This document shows positions 1 to 7,152 of a DNA stretch of 10,068 nt, piece after piece. The position numbers were made by a program, and so were the translations under genes. Each line of letters starts with the position of its first letter. Positions within the stretch are counted from its first letter, which is position 1. Location of the stretch: assembly GCA_046734315.1 (NCBI GenBank), contig JBKPQY010000081.1:1-10068 (forward strand), read 5' to 3'. Origin of the DNA: DASXRA01 sp046734315. GTDB taxonomy: Bacteria > Actinomycetota > Actinomycetes > Mycobacteriales > Jatrophihabitantaceae. A model generated the notes under the pieces. The model saw only the letters and a list, made by a program, of their open reading frames with translations. It had not been told where the DNA came from and made no database searches.

Positions 1-773
1 GGCGCGGGCGGAGGCGGGGCGGGAGGCGCGCCAGGCGGCGCGCCGGGACTGCCCGGAGGGCTGCCCGGCGGCGCGCCCCCGAGGCCGAACGCGTCCATAA
101 ACTGCTGGGTCGTAGGCATAGTCGCGTTCGTCGGCCCGGTGAACTTCTGGCCGGGGTTCACCGCAGCGAAGGCGTCGAAAAACGCGCTATTGAGAGGCTC
201 CAGCACCTCCGACTTGGTCCTGTTGGTGTACTCCTCGACGATCGGGTCGAGAAGCGTCTTGCCGGTCCACCCTTCCTGGAGACCCTCCCACCATCTCTTC
301 GGGTTGTCCCACAGCGCCTGCGACTTGTGCTCCTCGGTCTCCGCGGCCGCGATCTTGGTGTTGAACTCGTTCCACAGGTCGACCATGTGGTTCTGCACCT
401 TCGTGATCGCCGCGGCCAGAGTGGTCAACGCTGTGGCGTTCCCGGTCGCCATGTCGTGCCAGTCGGACAGCGACGCCTTCGAGTTGTCGACCCACCCGTA
501 GAAGACATCGGCAGCGTCACTGGTCCAGTGGGGTTTGAGATCGCTGTAATGCTTGTCCAGATGCGACATCGTTGTTGTCAGGAGGGTCGCGATAGCGGTC
601 CATCCATGGGCGGCATCGCTGACGGTCGCCGGCTTCTCCCCCATCACGAAGATATAGATCTCTTTGATCGTCGCGGTGACGGGAATCTGACTCGAACGGT
701 CCGCATACGGATCGAAATCCGGCGTGGCGTAGCTGGGTGCGCCACCGTACGGACCGTACGGAGGTCCTCCCAT
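1..773 (-). CDS. PPE-like / WXG100-type helical T7SS substrate with Pro/Gly-rich tail (partial, C-terminus off the left edge)
   Basis: The reading frame is open from ATG 773 to the window edge (257 complete codons, no stop), so the C-terminus is missing. Residues 1-27 are a Gly/Pro/Tyr-rich extension. Residues about 33-150 look like a helical hairpin with its turn at W83-T-S-D, followed by D-A-A-D-V-F. That spacing recalls the WXG turn of PPE and WXG100 proteins, but the Gly is replaced by Ser. Residues 151-230 are Trp-rich (W155, W161, W162, W169) and probably still helical. From about 232 the protein becomes a Gly/Ala/Pro/Ser linker that is still running at the edge. The only YxxxD is Y92-D96, directly after the turn rather than after helix 2, so I do not count it as a secretion signal. 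A purine-rich ribosome site (776-783) lies just upstream. It follows the YxxxD-bearing gene at 854-1507 by 80 bases, a PE-PPE-like arrangement. I infer an exported effector or structural substrate of this ESX system; what follows the linker is unknown. Confidence 0.72.
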   Translation of the reverse strand, partial: MGGPPYGPYGGAPSYATPDFDPYADRSSQIPVTATIKEIYIFVMGEKPATVSDAAHGWTAIATLLTTTMSHLDKHYSDLKPHWTSDAADVFYGWVDNSKASLSDWHDMATGNATALTTLAAAITKVQNHMVDLWNEFNTKIAAAETEEHKSQALWDNPKRWWEGLQEGWTGKTLLDPIVEEYTNRTKSEVLEPLNSAFFDAFAAVNPGQKFTGPTNATMPTTQQFMDAFGLGGAPPGSPPGSPGAPPGAPPAPPPPA

Positions 774-853
774 CGCTCCCCCTGTCACACATTTGTCCCT
801 GACGGACAGCCGGCGTATGCGGTACTAGCCCGGCGACATCAGCTACCGAACGC

Positions 854-1507
854 TCACGCCTCTGTCGTCGGAGCGGGGTCGGGCCATCCGCCGGGCGGCG
901 GCGGATCGACGAGCTGGACGTTGGGATCCGGCGCGTTGGGATCCTTCGGGGTCCAGTGCTCATCCTTGCCGTAGCGGTCGCGGTGGATGCGGACCTGTTC
1001 CATGGCTGACGGTGCGGCGTTCGGGTCGGTCGGGGGGGTGGAGTTCGTCGGCGGAGGCAGCCGATCCTCCCCGCTCTGGTGCAGGAGCTTGCGCACCTTC
1101 GCGTCCTCGGCCTGCTGTTTGTCGGCCGCCGCTGCCAACATGCTGGCCACTGACTGCCCGCCGGCGGCGGGATTGAAAGCGGCCTGCACGTCGTGCAGCG
1201 CCTGGGCTTGAGATAGGTCGCCTTCTCGGTAGTTGGCCGCTTCCACGACGGCCCCGCAGCCCATCGAGAGCAGCCCCTTGTACACGTCCTGCTGGAACTG
1301 ACCCCACGAATAGGCCACGACGTGGTAGTAGTAATCCCGGAACACCTGCGCCTCGTTGGTGCCGGAGAAGCCGACCTCGGCCTGACTGATGCTCATCGTG
1401 TTCTTGTTGCCGTCACTGAAGTCTCCGGCCATGGGGTGGTCACCAAACGCCAGGGCCTTGCCGAAGGCGGCCAAGGCGTCGATGTCGACCTTGCTTTCGT
1501 CGGCCAT
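854..1507 (-). CDS. CFP-10/EsxB-like T7SS substrate with C-terminal Pro-rich extension (217 aa)
   Basis: This 217-residue protein is twice the length of a normal WXG100 protein. Residues about 5-115 are predicted helical. The likely turn is F48-S-G50 followed by E53-A54 and F57, which matches the W-x-G...E-A spacing of ESAT-6-type proteins with Phe in place of Trp. A YxxxD motif, Y93-R-E-G-D97, falls 45 residues after the turn, close to the position of the secretion signal in CFP-10. Residues 116-146 are Ala/Gln/Lys-rich and probably helical. Residues 147-217 are Pro/Asp-rich and look disordered, with several PDP/DPN motifs. There is one Cys (C84) and no signal peptide or membrane helix. The start is supported by GGAGGAG at 1514-1520, six bases from the ATG. 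It lies between eccC and the PPE-like gene on the same strand. I infer that it is the YxxxD-bearing partner of that protein. A secreted-complex chaperone is an alternative. The name is by motif and context, not by recognised homology. Confidence 0.75.
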   Translation of the reverse strand: MADESKVDIDALAAFGKALAFGDHPMAGDFSDGNKNTMSISQAEVGFSGTNEAQVFRDYYYHVVAYSWGQFQQDVYKGLLSMGCGAVVEAANYREGDLSQAQALHDVQAAFNPAAGGQSVASMLAAAADKQQAEDAKVRKLLHQSGEDRLPPPTNSTPPTDPNAAPSAMEQVRIHRDRYGKDEHWTPKDPNAPDPNVQLVDPPPPGGWPDPAPTTEA

Positions 1508-1534
1508 ACCCAGCTCCTCCCGCGGGCGCCGCTA

Positions 1535-1548
1535 CCGCCCAGAGGCGG
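1535..1548 (-). promoter_or_regulatory. Small hairpin in the 5' leader of the CFP-10-like gene
   Basis: CCGCC (1535-1539) and GGCGG (1544-1548) form a perfect five-base-pair stem with a CAGA loop. It lies 14 bases upstream of the GGAGGAG ribosome site. No T-run follows, so it is unlikely to be an intrinsic terminator. A leader structure is possible, and such a short stem could also be chance in GC-rich DNA. Confidence 0.2.
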
Positions 1549-1565
1549 AGTGATCGGTCGCTAAG

Positions 1566-1595
1566 ACTGTAGCGTTCACCGGTAAGCATTGACGA
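1566..1595 (-). promoter_or_regulatory. Candidate promoter for the CFP-10-like/PPE-like pair
   Basis: On the minus strand, TCGTCA (1590-1595; four of six matches to TTGACA) is followed after 18 bases by TACAGT (1566-1571; fits TANNNT). This would give a leader of roughly 50 bases before the ATG at 1507. It sits in the 127-base gap after eccC, where no convincing eccC terminator is visible. The pair could therefore be both read through from eccC and separately initiated. Assigned by eye only. Confidence 0.3.
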
Positions 1596-1634
1596 ACAAT
1601 CTCAACGAAATCTGACCTGAAGGGTTCACTCCAC

Positions 1635-4600
1635 CTAGATTGGCGGCGGCAGCCATGCCAACTGGACCAGCCGGACGCCTTCCTTGCGGGTCACCAGCCA
1701 CCCGCGTCCGGGCGGCTGTGCGGAGGGCCGGACAGTTCCCACAAGCGCACCCTCATCCCGATCACCGGACATGACCAGCCCCGGCGAGGACAGCTCGCGC
1801 AGCCGCATCAGCACCGGTTCGTACATCGCCCGTCCGGAGCCACCGCTGCGCCGGGCGACGATCAGGTGTAGACCGATGTCGCGGGCCTGCGGCAGGAACT
1901 CGACCAGCGGCTCCAGCGGATTCGGGCTCACGGCGGACACCAGGTCGTAGTCGTCGACCAGCAGGTAAAGGTCCGCGCCGGTGTACCAGCTTCGGGTGCG
2001 CAATTGCTCCGGTGTGATGTCGGGCCCGGGCAGCCGCTTGCGCATGACGTCGCACACCTCTGTGATGATCGACCGGGTGGTCTCCGAGGACGTGCCGTAG
2101 CCGATGAGGTGATCGGTGGTCACGGCTCGCAGCAGACTGCGGCGGTGGTCTACCAGGACGATCCGCGCCTGTGCGGGCCGGTACTGCTCGACGATCCGAT
2201 TGCTAAATGCCCGCAGGAACGCGCTCTTGCCGCATTCGGCGTCGCCGTACACCACGAAGTGCGGGTCGGACGACAGGTCGAGGTACACCGGGCCCAGATC
2301 GTTCTCGGCGATGCCGAGCACGATTCCGCGCTCGGTATCCACGGGCACGCCGTCGTACGGCACCAGGTCGGGCAGCAGCCGAACCGGCGGTGCGAACGCG
2401 CCGGGCCAGGCCTTGCGGATGTCGTCCACCATCGCCGCCACACCGTCGGCCAGATCGTCGGCGGTGGCCCTGCCGTCCAACCTCGGCAGGCCGGTGAGCA
2501 TGTGCATCTTGTCCGGCGTGATGCCGCGGCCGGGGGTCTCGGCCGGCACGTTCATTGCAGCACGCCGATCGAGAGCCGAGTCGCCGGGGTCGCCGAGGCG
2601 CAGTTCAAGCCGGGTGCCGAATAGATCCCGGATCGCCGGACGCAGGTCCATCCACCGAGAAGCGCCGACCACGAGGTGGATGCCGTAGGACAGGCCGCGG
2701 GTTGCCAGATCAGTCAGCACCGGTTCCAGATCGTCGAAGTCGTTGCGGATCGTGAGCCACCCGTCCACGACGAGGAATGCGTCGCCGAACGGATCATCGG
2801 CGTGCTGGCCCTGCTGCCGGAGGCGACGGTACGTCGTCATGCCGTCGATTCCGTGCTTGGCGAAGCGCCGTTCGCGCTGCTCGAGCAGCGTCACCATTTC
2901 CGCCACCGTGCGCCGAATCTGCGCGGCGTCCGTCCGGGCTGCGACGCCGCCGACGTGCGGGAGCTCGCGCAGCGAGGCCAGCGACCCGCCCCCGAAGTCC
3001 AGGCAGTAGAACTGCGCCTCGCGTGGCGTATGCGTCAGCGCCATGCTCGCGATGAGCGTCCGCAGGACTGTGCTCTTGCCACTGCGTGGACCCCCGACGA
3101 TCACCGCGTGGCCACTGCCTCCGGCCAGGTCGAGGGTGAGGATGTCGCGGCGCTGATCGAGCGGCCTGTCGATGATCCCCACCGGGATCCGCAGCCCACC
3201 GCGCTGGTCGGGGTTGGACACCGTCAGGCCGCGCTCGGGATCGATGACGAGCGGCGGGAGCAGGGTGTCGAGAGTCGGCGGATCGCCCAAGGGCGGCAGC
3301 CAGACCTGGTGTGCGGGTGTGCCCTTTCCCTCGATCCGCTCCACAAGGACATCGAGCAGCGTCTGACCCAGCGCGTCGTCGGTTTCCTCGGTCGCTTCCG
3401 GCGTCGCCTCCTCAGCCTCGAGCGGCGGCGCCAGGTAGCGGGTGTCGTAGTCGCGGACGCCGTCCCAGCCGGCGGCCGCCTCGGAGGCCGCCTGCTGCCC
3501 GGGTCGCCGATACACGCCCGACACGTACGCGGCTCGGAAGCGGACGAGCGGGTCGGTGCCGTACTTGAGGTAGCCGTGCCCGGGCGCCCGTGGCAGTTCG
3601 AACGCATCCGGGGCGCTCAGTACCACCCGGGATTCCATCGCGGAGTTGGTGCGCAGTCCTATCCGGTATGACAGGTGCGTATCCAGACCGCGCAACCTGC
3701 CCTCCTCCAGGCGTTGGGACGCAAGCAGCAGGTGCACGCCGAGCGACCGGCCCACACGGCCGATCTGCACGAACATGTCGATGAAATCCGGCTTGGCCGA
3801 CAGCAGCTCGCTGAACTCGTCACAGATGATCAGCAGGCTGGGTACCGGCGACAGCGGCGCGCCCGCGAGGCGCGCCTTCTCGTAGTCGCGCACCGAGGAG
3901 AAGTTGCCCGCCCGGCGCAGCAGTTCCTGCCGCCGCAGCAGTTCGCCGTTGATCGCGTCGGTCATGCGATCGACGAGCGGCAGCTCGTCCGCGAGGTTGG
4001 TGATCACCGCGCTCGTGTGAGGCAACCGATCGAGCTTGGTGAACGTCGCGCCGCCTTTGAAGTCGACCAGCACGAAGTTAAGGGTCTCCGAGTCGTGCGT
4101 CAGGCCCAGCGCCAGGACGAGGGTCCGCAGCAGCTCGGACTTACCCGCCCCGGTGGCGCCGACAAGCAGACCGTGCGGGCCCATGCCGTCCTGGGCCGAC
4201 TCCTTCAGATCCAGCTCGACCGACTGCCCGTCCGGCCCGATGCCGATCGGCACCCGCAGCCGGTCGCGGTTGGGGCGCGGCGCCCAGCCGGAGCGCGGGT
4301 CGAAGGAGAACGGGGCGCCGAGCTCGAGCAGCTCGGCGAGGCCGAGCGCCGTGCTCATACTTTGTTCGCCCGGCCCGGTGACCGACATCCGCATAGGGGC
4401 CAGCTGGCGCGCGAGCGACTCGGTCTCGGCGAGGCTCAGCGAGTCGGCGTGGCCGATCTCGCTCTCGCCGTCGATCGTGCGGCTGACCAGCGTCGCCTTG
4501 TCGTCGACCTCGAGTACGAGTGTGGCCCGGTCCAGCAGGCGCGGCGGGGCGTCGTGCAGGTCGATGATCGTGACGCCCTCGACGCCACCCTCTGTCATGA

Positions 4601-5597
4601 GGTGGTTCGACCCGGCCACGTCGCCGCCATCGAGGATGACCACCACGTGCTGCCCGGTCACCTGGGGCACCGGCGCGTTCGGGTTGAACCGGGGTCGCGC
4701 GGCGAGCAGGTCGTCGAGCATCGCCTCCAGTGCGGTGATGCTGGGTGCGACCATCCGCAGCGGGCCGAGGGCGTCGGAGCGCTCAGGATGCAATGCATGG
4801 GGCAGCCACTTGGCCCACTCCCACTCGCGGCGCCGATGCTCGGCTGCGCAGATGGCGACCAGTACGTCGTCCGGCGAGTGGTGCACGGCGAGCTGCGCGA
4901 GCAAGGCGCGGCAGGTCGCCCGGACGTGCTCGTCCCGGCCACGGATGTACACGCGGCTGAATCCGTTGACCGCCATCGCGATTGGCAGGTCCGGAATCTG
5001 CGAATAGGTCAGGACGAACTGCCGCAGCGAGGAAGCGCACACCGGTTCCAGGTCGTCCAGCGGGCGCGTCTGCGGCGGGACGATCGGCGACGCGAGTTCC
5101 TGCGGGCCGATCCCGATCCGGACAACACCGAAGTCCGCGTCGGTGCGGCGCCGCTCCCAGAGCCGATAGCTTGCCGCAGTCGTCCACAAATCCCCCGGAT
5201 CCGGGTGGCGGTAGAACATGGCTATGCGCTGCTGGACAGCCGTCCTCCTGGCCTTGCGGCGATGCAGCGCGAGATGCCGCATGTAGTCACGACGGGCCGC
5301 GATCATCTCGCGCTTGTTCTTGCCGCCGCCGCTGACCAGTTGCATGCCGACCATGCCCAGCGCCGAGATCCCGAAAAGGCCGCCGGTCATGTACGTCAGC
5401 GCACCGCCCCCGCGGTTGCCGGAGAACATCAGGGCCATCGCGGCGGATCCGGCCAGCATCGGCATCATCATCATCATTTGCGACCAGTTGCGACCCTGCG
5501 CACTCGGGATGACCGGAGGCGGGTCGACGATCACCTCGCCGGACGGCAGTTCCGGCGCGTGCCGGCGTGGTTGCCGTTTGAGCACGACGGTCCCCAC
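1635..5597 (-). CDS. eccC: EccC, type VII secretion FtsK/SpoIIIE-type ATPase (single chain, three ATPase domains)
   Basis: EccC is the motor and substrate receptor of the ESX translocon. Numbering is from the upstream GTG at 5618 (1327 residues). Two membrane helices (about 49-66 and 75-95) are followed by a stalk/DUF region (about 100-440) and three ATPase domains. D1 has Walker A GATGAGKS (487-494) and Walker B LLIICDEF (D600, E601). D2 has Walker A GGPRSGKS (842-849), but its Walker B is FLVVDGW, with Gly where the catalytic acid would be. D3 has GDAECGKS (1125-1132) and LYLLVDDYD (D1222, D1223). An acidic linker (about 731-749) separates D1 and D2. Both halves are in one chain, unlike the split EccCa/EccCb of ESX-1. 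I chose the GTG at 5597 (residue 8), giving 1320 aa. AAAGGAGG (5607-5614) is nine bases away, and MGTVVLKR-type beginnings are usual in the family. The ATG at 5606 abuts the ribosome site and the GTG at 5618 has none. It is divergent from eccD. Confidence 0.97.
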   Translation of the reverse strand: MGTVVLKRQPRRHAPELPSGEVIVDPPPVIPSAQGRNWSQMMMMMPMLAGSAAMALMFSGNRGGGALTYMTGGLFGISALGMVGMQLVSGGGKNKREMIAARRDYMRHLALHRRKARRTAVQQRIAMFYRHPDPGDLWTTAASYRLWERRRTDADFGVVRIGIGPQELASPIVPPQTRPLDDLEPVCASSLRQFVLTYSQIPDLPIAMAVNGFSRVYIRGRDEHVRATCRALLAQLAVHHSPDDVLVAICAAEHRRREWEWAKWLPHALHPERSDALGPLRMVAPSITALEAMLDDLLAARPRFNPNAPVPQVTGQHVVVILDGGDVAGSNHLMTEGGVEGVTIIDLHDAPPRLLDRATLVLEVDDKATLVSRTIDGESEIGHADSLSLAETESLARQLAPMRMSVTGPGEQSMSTALGLAELLELGAPFSFDPRSGWAPRPNRDRLRVPIGIGPDGQSVELDLKESAQDGMGPHGLLVGATGAGKSELLRTLVLALGLTHDSETLNFVLVDFKGGATFTKLDRLPHTSAVITNLADELPLVDRMTDAINGELLRRQELLRRAGNFSSVRDYEKARLAGAPLSPVPSLLIICDEFSELLSAKPDFIDMFVQIGRVGRSLGVHLLLASQRLEEGRLRGLDTHLSYRIGLRTNSAMESRVVLSAPDAFELPRAPGHGYLKYGTDPLVRFRAAYVSGVYRRPGQQAASEAAAGWDGVRDYDTRYLAPPLEAEEATPEATEETDDALGQTLLDVLVERIEGKGTPAHQVWLPPLGDPPTLDTLLPPLVIDPERGLTVSNPDQRGGLRIPVGIIDRPLDQRRDILTLDLAGGSGHAVIVGGPRSGKSTVLRTLIASMALTHTPREAQFYCLDFGGGSLASLRELPHVGGVAARTDAAQIRRTVAEMVTLLEQRERRFAKHGIDGMTTYRRLRQQGQHADDPFGDAFLVVDGWLTIRNDFDDLEPVLTDLATRGLSYGIHLVVGASRWMDLRPAIRDLFGTRLELRLGDPGDSALDRRAAMNVPAETPGRGITPDKMHMLTGLPRLDGRATADDLADGVAAMVDDIRKAWPGAFAPPVRLLPDLVPYDGVPVDTERGIVLGIAENDLGPVYLDLSSDPHFVVYGDAECGKSAFLRAFSNRIVEQYRPAQARIVLVDHRRSLLRAVTTDHLIGYGTSSETTRSIITEVCDVMRKRLPGPDITPEQLRTRSWYTGADLYLLVDDYDLVSAVSPNPLEPLVEFLPQARDIGLHLIVARRSGGSGRAMYEPVLMRLRELSSPGLVMSGDRDEGALVGTVRPSAQPPGRGWLVTRKEGVRLVQLAWLPPPI

Positions 5598-5606
5598 CAG
5601 AGCCAT

Positions 5607-5614
5607 CCTCCTTT
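5607..5614 (-). promoter_or_regulatory. Ribosome binding site that decides the eccC start
   Basis: The minus strand reads AAAGGAGG here, close to a perfect Shine-Dalgarno sequence. The ATG at 5606-5604 touches it with zero spacing, and the GTG at 5618 lies upstream of it. The in-frame GTG at 5597-5595 sits nine bases downstream, so it is the best-spaced start. Confidence 0.6.
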
Positions 5615-5701
5615 GCACAGGGGTTCACGGCGGCCGCCCGGAAGTGCGCCTTTTGGGGTAGCGGCCCCTATCGTATGGTCCATGCGACCGAAGCACACCG
5701 G

Positions 5702-5720
5702 TCACCGCACATCACCGCAC
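5702..5720 (+). repeat. Tandem nine-base direct repeat in the eccC/eccD gap
   Basis: TCACCGCAC occurs at 5702-5710 and again at 5712-5720, a period of ten bases, about one helical turn. A related CACCG also occurs just upstream in the sequence leading to 5700. Same-face repeats beside a divergent promoter are typical of activator or repressor half-sites, but the short length means chance is not excluded. Confidence 0.35.
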
Positions 5721-5723
5721 GGC

Positions 5724-5737
5724 CGGTATCGCTACCG
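5724..5737 (+). promoter_or_regulatory. Hairpin immediately upstream of the eccD ribosome site
   Basis: CGGTA (5724-5728) and TACCG (5733-5737) form a perfect five-base-pair stem with a TCGC loop. Its last base overlaps the GAAAGG ribosome site (5737-5742) of eccD. In the mRNA it would sit directly beside the initiation region and could modulate translation. It is small, so the role is inference. Confidence 0.3.
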
Positions 5738-5748
5738 AAAGGCTCACC

Positions 5749-7134
5749 GTGACCAGTAGTGCCGGAGGGCTGGCCCGGGTCACGATCGCCTCTCCCACGC
5801 GCCGCGTCGACGTCGCACTCCCCGAGTACGTGCCCGCTGCCGAACTGCTGCCCGGCCTGCTCCGCCATGCCGGTGACGATCTCGCCGACACCGGCCAGGA
5901 GCACGGCGGCTGGGTGCTGCGGCGCGGGGACGGCTCGGTCATCGACCCCGGCCAGACGCTCGCGGCGCAGGCGCTGCGCGACGGCGAGATCCTGCACCTC
6001 ACGCGGCGGTACGAGGACTGGCCGGAGTTGGACTACGACGACGTCGTCGACCTCATCGCGACCGAGGCTCGCAGCCAGGTCCGCACCTGGGGCGGCGCGG
6101 CCACCCGACGCGCTGCCGTCGTCGTCGCGATCGTCGCCGGTGCGCTGGCCCTGGCGTTAACACTCAGCGTCGGGCCACCGTGGACCAAGCCCGCGAGCGT
6201 CCTCCTCGTCGTCGCAGGACTCGGCGTCATCGCCGCCACGGCGCTCTCGCGCGCACTCGGTGACTCGGGCACCGGTGCAGCCGTGGGCTGCGTCGCCATG
6301 GCCTATGGGTTCGCCGGCGGGCTCGCAGTGCTCAACGGCCACCGCACGCTGCTCGATCTCGGAGCCCATCAGTTCCTCGCCGGGTCGGCGGTCCTGGTCG
6401 CCGTTGCGGCGCTGTGCTATGTCGCCGTAGCGGACCGGACGCAGTTCTTCGTCGCCGGCGTGTATGCGGGCATCTTCGGGATCATCGGCGCGCTGGTGGG
6501 TCTCAGCGCCCTCGGGACGGCTGAGATCGCCGGCATTCTCGTCGCGACCACCGTGATCGTCGCGCCGGCGCTGCCGTTGCTCTCGATCCGGTTGGGCAAG
6601 CTGCCCGTCCCGGCACTACCGGCGACCACCGACGACCTGCTCGCCGAGCGGCCGCGCGTCCCGCGCCCACGGGTCTATGCCTCGGTGCGGCGTTCGGACG
6701 AGTTGCTGACCGGCCTGCTGCTCGGCAACGCCGTCGTCGCGACGCTCAGCCAGGTCGTGCTGGCCCTCGACGGCCGCGGCACGGCGCTGGTCCTCGTCGG
6801 TCTGGTGTCCGCCGCGATGCTGCTGCAGGCGCGGCTGTTTCCGACAGTGCGCCATCGCACCTCGCTCCTCACCGCCGGCGTGATCGGCGCGGCGGCAGCG
6901 TGCGCGCGTGCTCTGACCGCCCCCGACACCTTCAGGCTTGCTGTCATGGTTCCGGCCCTGATCGTCGTGGCCGGCGTGGTCCTGGCCGCAGGTCGCCGAT
7001 TCCAGCACCACCAGCCCGGGCCGTACCTCGGCCGTATCGCGGACATCCTCGACGTCATAGTGGTCATCGCCGTCGTGCCGACCACCTGCGTCTTCATCGG
7101 CCTGGTCGGCTACATGCGCAACCTGTACGGCTAG
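5749..7134 (+). CDS. eccD: EccD, type VII secretion integral membrane translocon subunit
   Basis: EccD is the multi-spanning inner-membrane component of the ESX complex and forms the membrane cavity around EccB and EccC. The 461-residue protein has the full family architecture. A ubiquitin-like (YukD-type) cytosolic domain spans about 9-86. A charged linker follows (YEDWPELDYDD, residues 88-98). I then count eleven hydrophobic segments, at roughly 121-141, 150-170, 176-197, 208-228, 233-253, 257-279, 320-340, 344-363, 371-389, 396-415 and 432-455, with a cytosolic loop of about 40 residues (280-319) between TM6 and TM7. Eleven helices and the ending after the last one are as expected for EccD, so it appears complete. 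It starts at GTG 5749 with GAAAGG six bases upstream. It is first in the plus-strand unit; eccB follows after 18 bases, so they are almost certainly co-transcribed. Confidence 0.96.
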   Translation: MTSSAGGLARVTIASPTRRVDVALPEYVPAAELLPGLLRHAGDDLADTGQEHGGWVLRRGDGSVIDPGQTLAAQALRDGEILHLTRRYEDWPELDYDDVVDLIATEARSQVRTWGGAATRRAAVVVAIVAGALALALTLSVGPPWTKPASVLLVVAGLGVIAATALSRALGDSGTGAAVGCVAMAYGFAGGLAVLNGHRTLLDLGAHQFLAGSAVLVAVAALCYVAVADRTQFFVAGVYAGIFGIIGALVGLSALGTAEIAGILVATTVIVAPALPLLSIRLGKLPVPALPATTDDLLAERPRVPRPRVYASVRRSDELLTGLLLGNAVVATLSQVVLALDGRGTALVLVGLVSAAMLLQARLFPTVRHRTSLLTAGVIGAAAACARALTAPDTFRLAVMVPALIVVAGVVLAAGRRFQHHQPGPYLGRIADILDVIVVIAVVPTTCVFIGLVGYMRNLYG

Positions 7135-7152
7135 CGCGGAGATCAATCAGCG

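Larger units (their letters stand above)
5619..5748. promoter_or_regulatory. Divergent eccC/eccD regulatory region
   Basis: This 130-base gap separates the two divergent transcription units and must hold promoters for both. CTATCGTATGG (5668-5678) contains overlapping TANNNT -10-like elements: TATCGT (5669-5674) and TATGGT (5674-5679) on plus, TACGAT (5670-5675) on minus. No good -35 accompanies any of them. GGGG (5655-5658) and CCCC (5665-5668) form a short inverted repeat next to them. Further right, TCACCGCAC occurs twice, at 5702-5710 and 5712-5720. The exact promoter is not resolved from sequence. Confidence 0.45.

Noticed and set aside
794..808. TGTCC/GGACA inverted repeat in the gap between the two left-hand minus-strand genes
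   Set aside because: A five-base stem with no T-run and no promoter or ribosome-site relation; expected by chance.
327..974. Plus-strand frame of about 215 codons across the left end
   Set aside because: It spans two genes and their gap on the opposite strand, and its product is low-complexity Arg/Gly/Val-rich. The minus-strand frames have ribosome sites and Esx-like motifs.
2676..3671. Plus-strand frame of 331 codons opposite the middle of eccC
   Set aside because: Antisense shadow in GC-rich DNA; no ribosome site or recognisable motif, and it overlaps the conserved EccC D2 region.
5463..5477. Five consecutive CAT triplets (ATG on the minus strand) giving a Met run in EccC
   Set aside because: It lies at the start of the first membrane helix, where Met-rich sequence is common in EccC. 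Five units is too few to argue for phase variation.
3675..5759. Long open plus-strand frame (about 694 codons) opposite eccC
   Set aside because: It is antisense to a clear EccC with intact motifs. Its translation is Arg/His/Gln-rich without domain pattern, typical of the mirror frame of a GC-rich gene. Only its last 25 codons (from 5682) are of interest as a leader frame.
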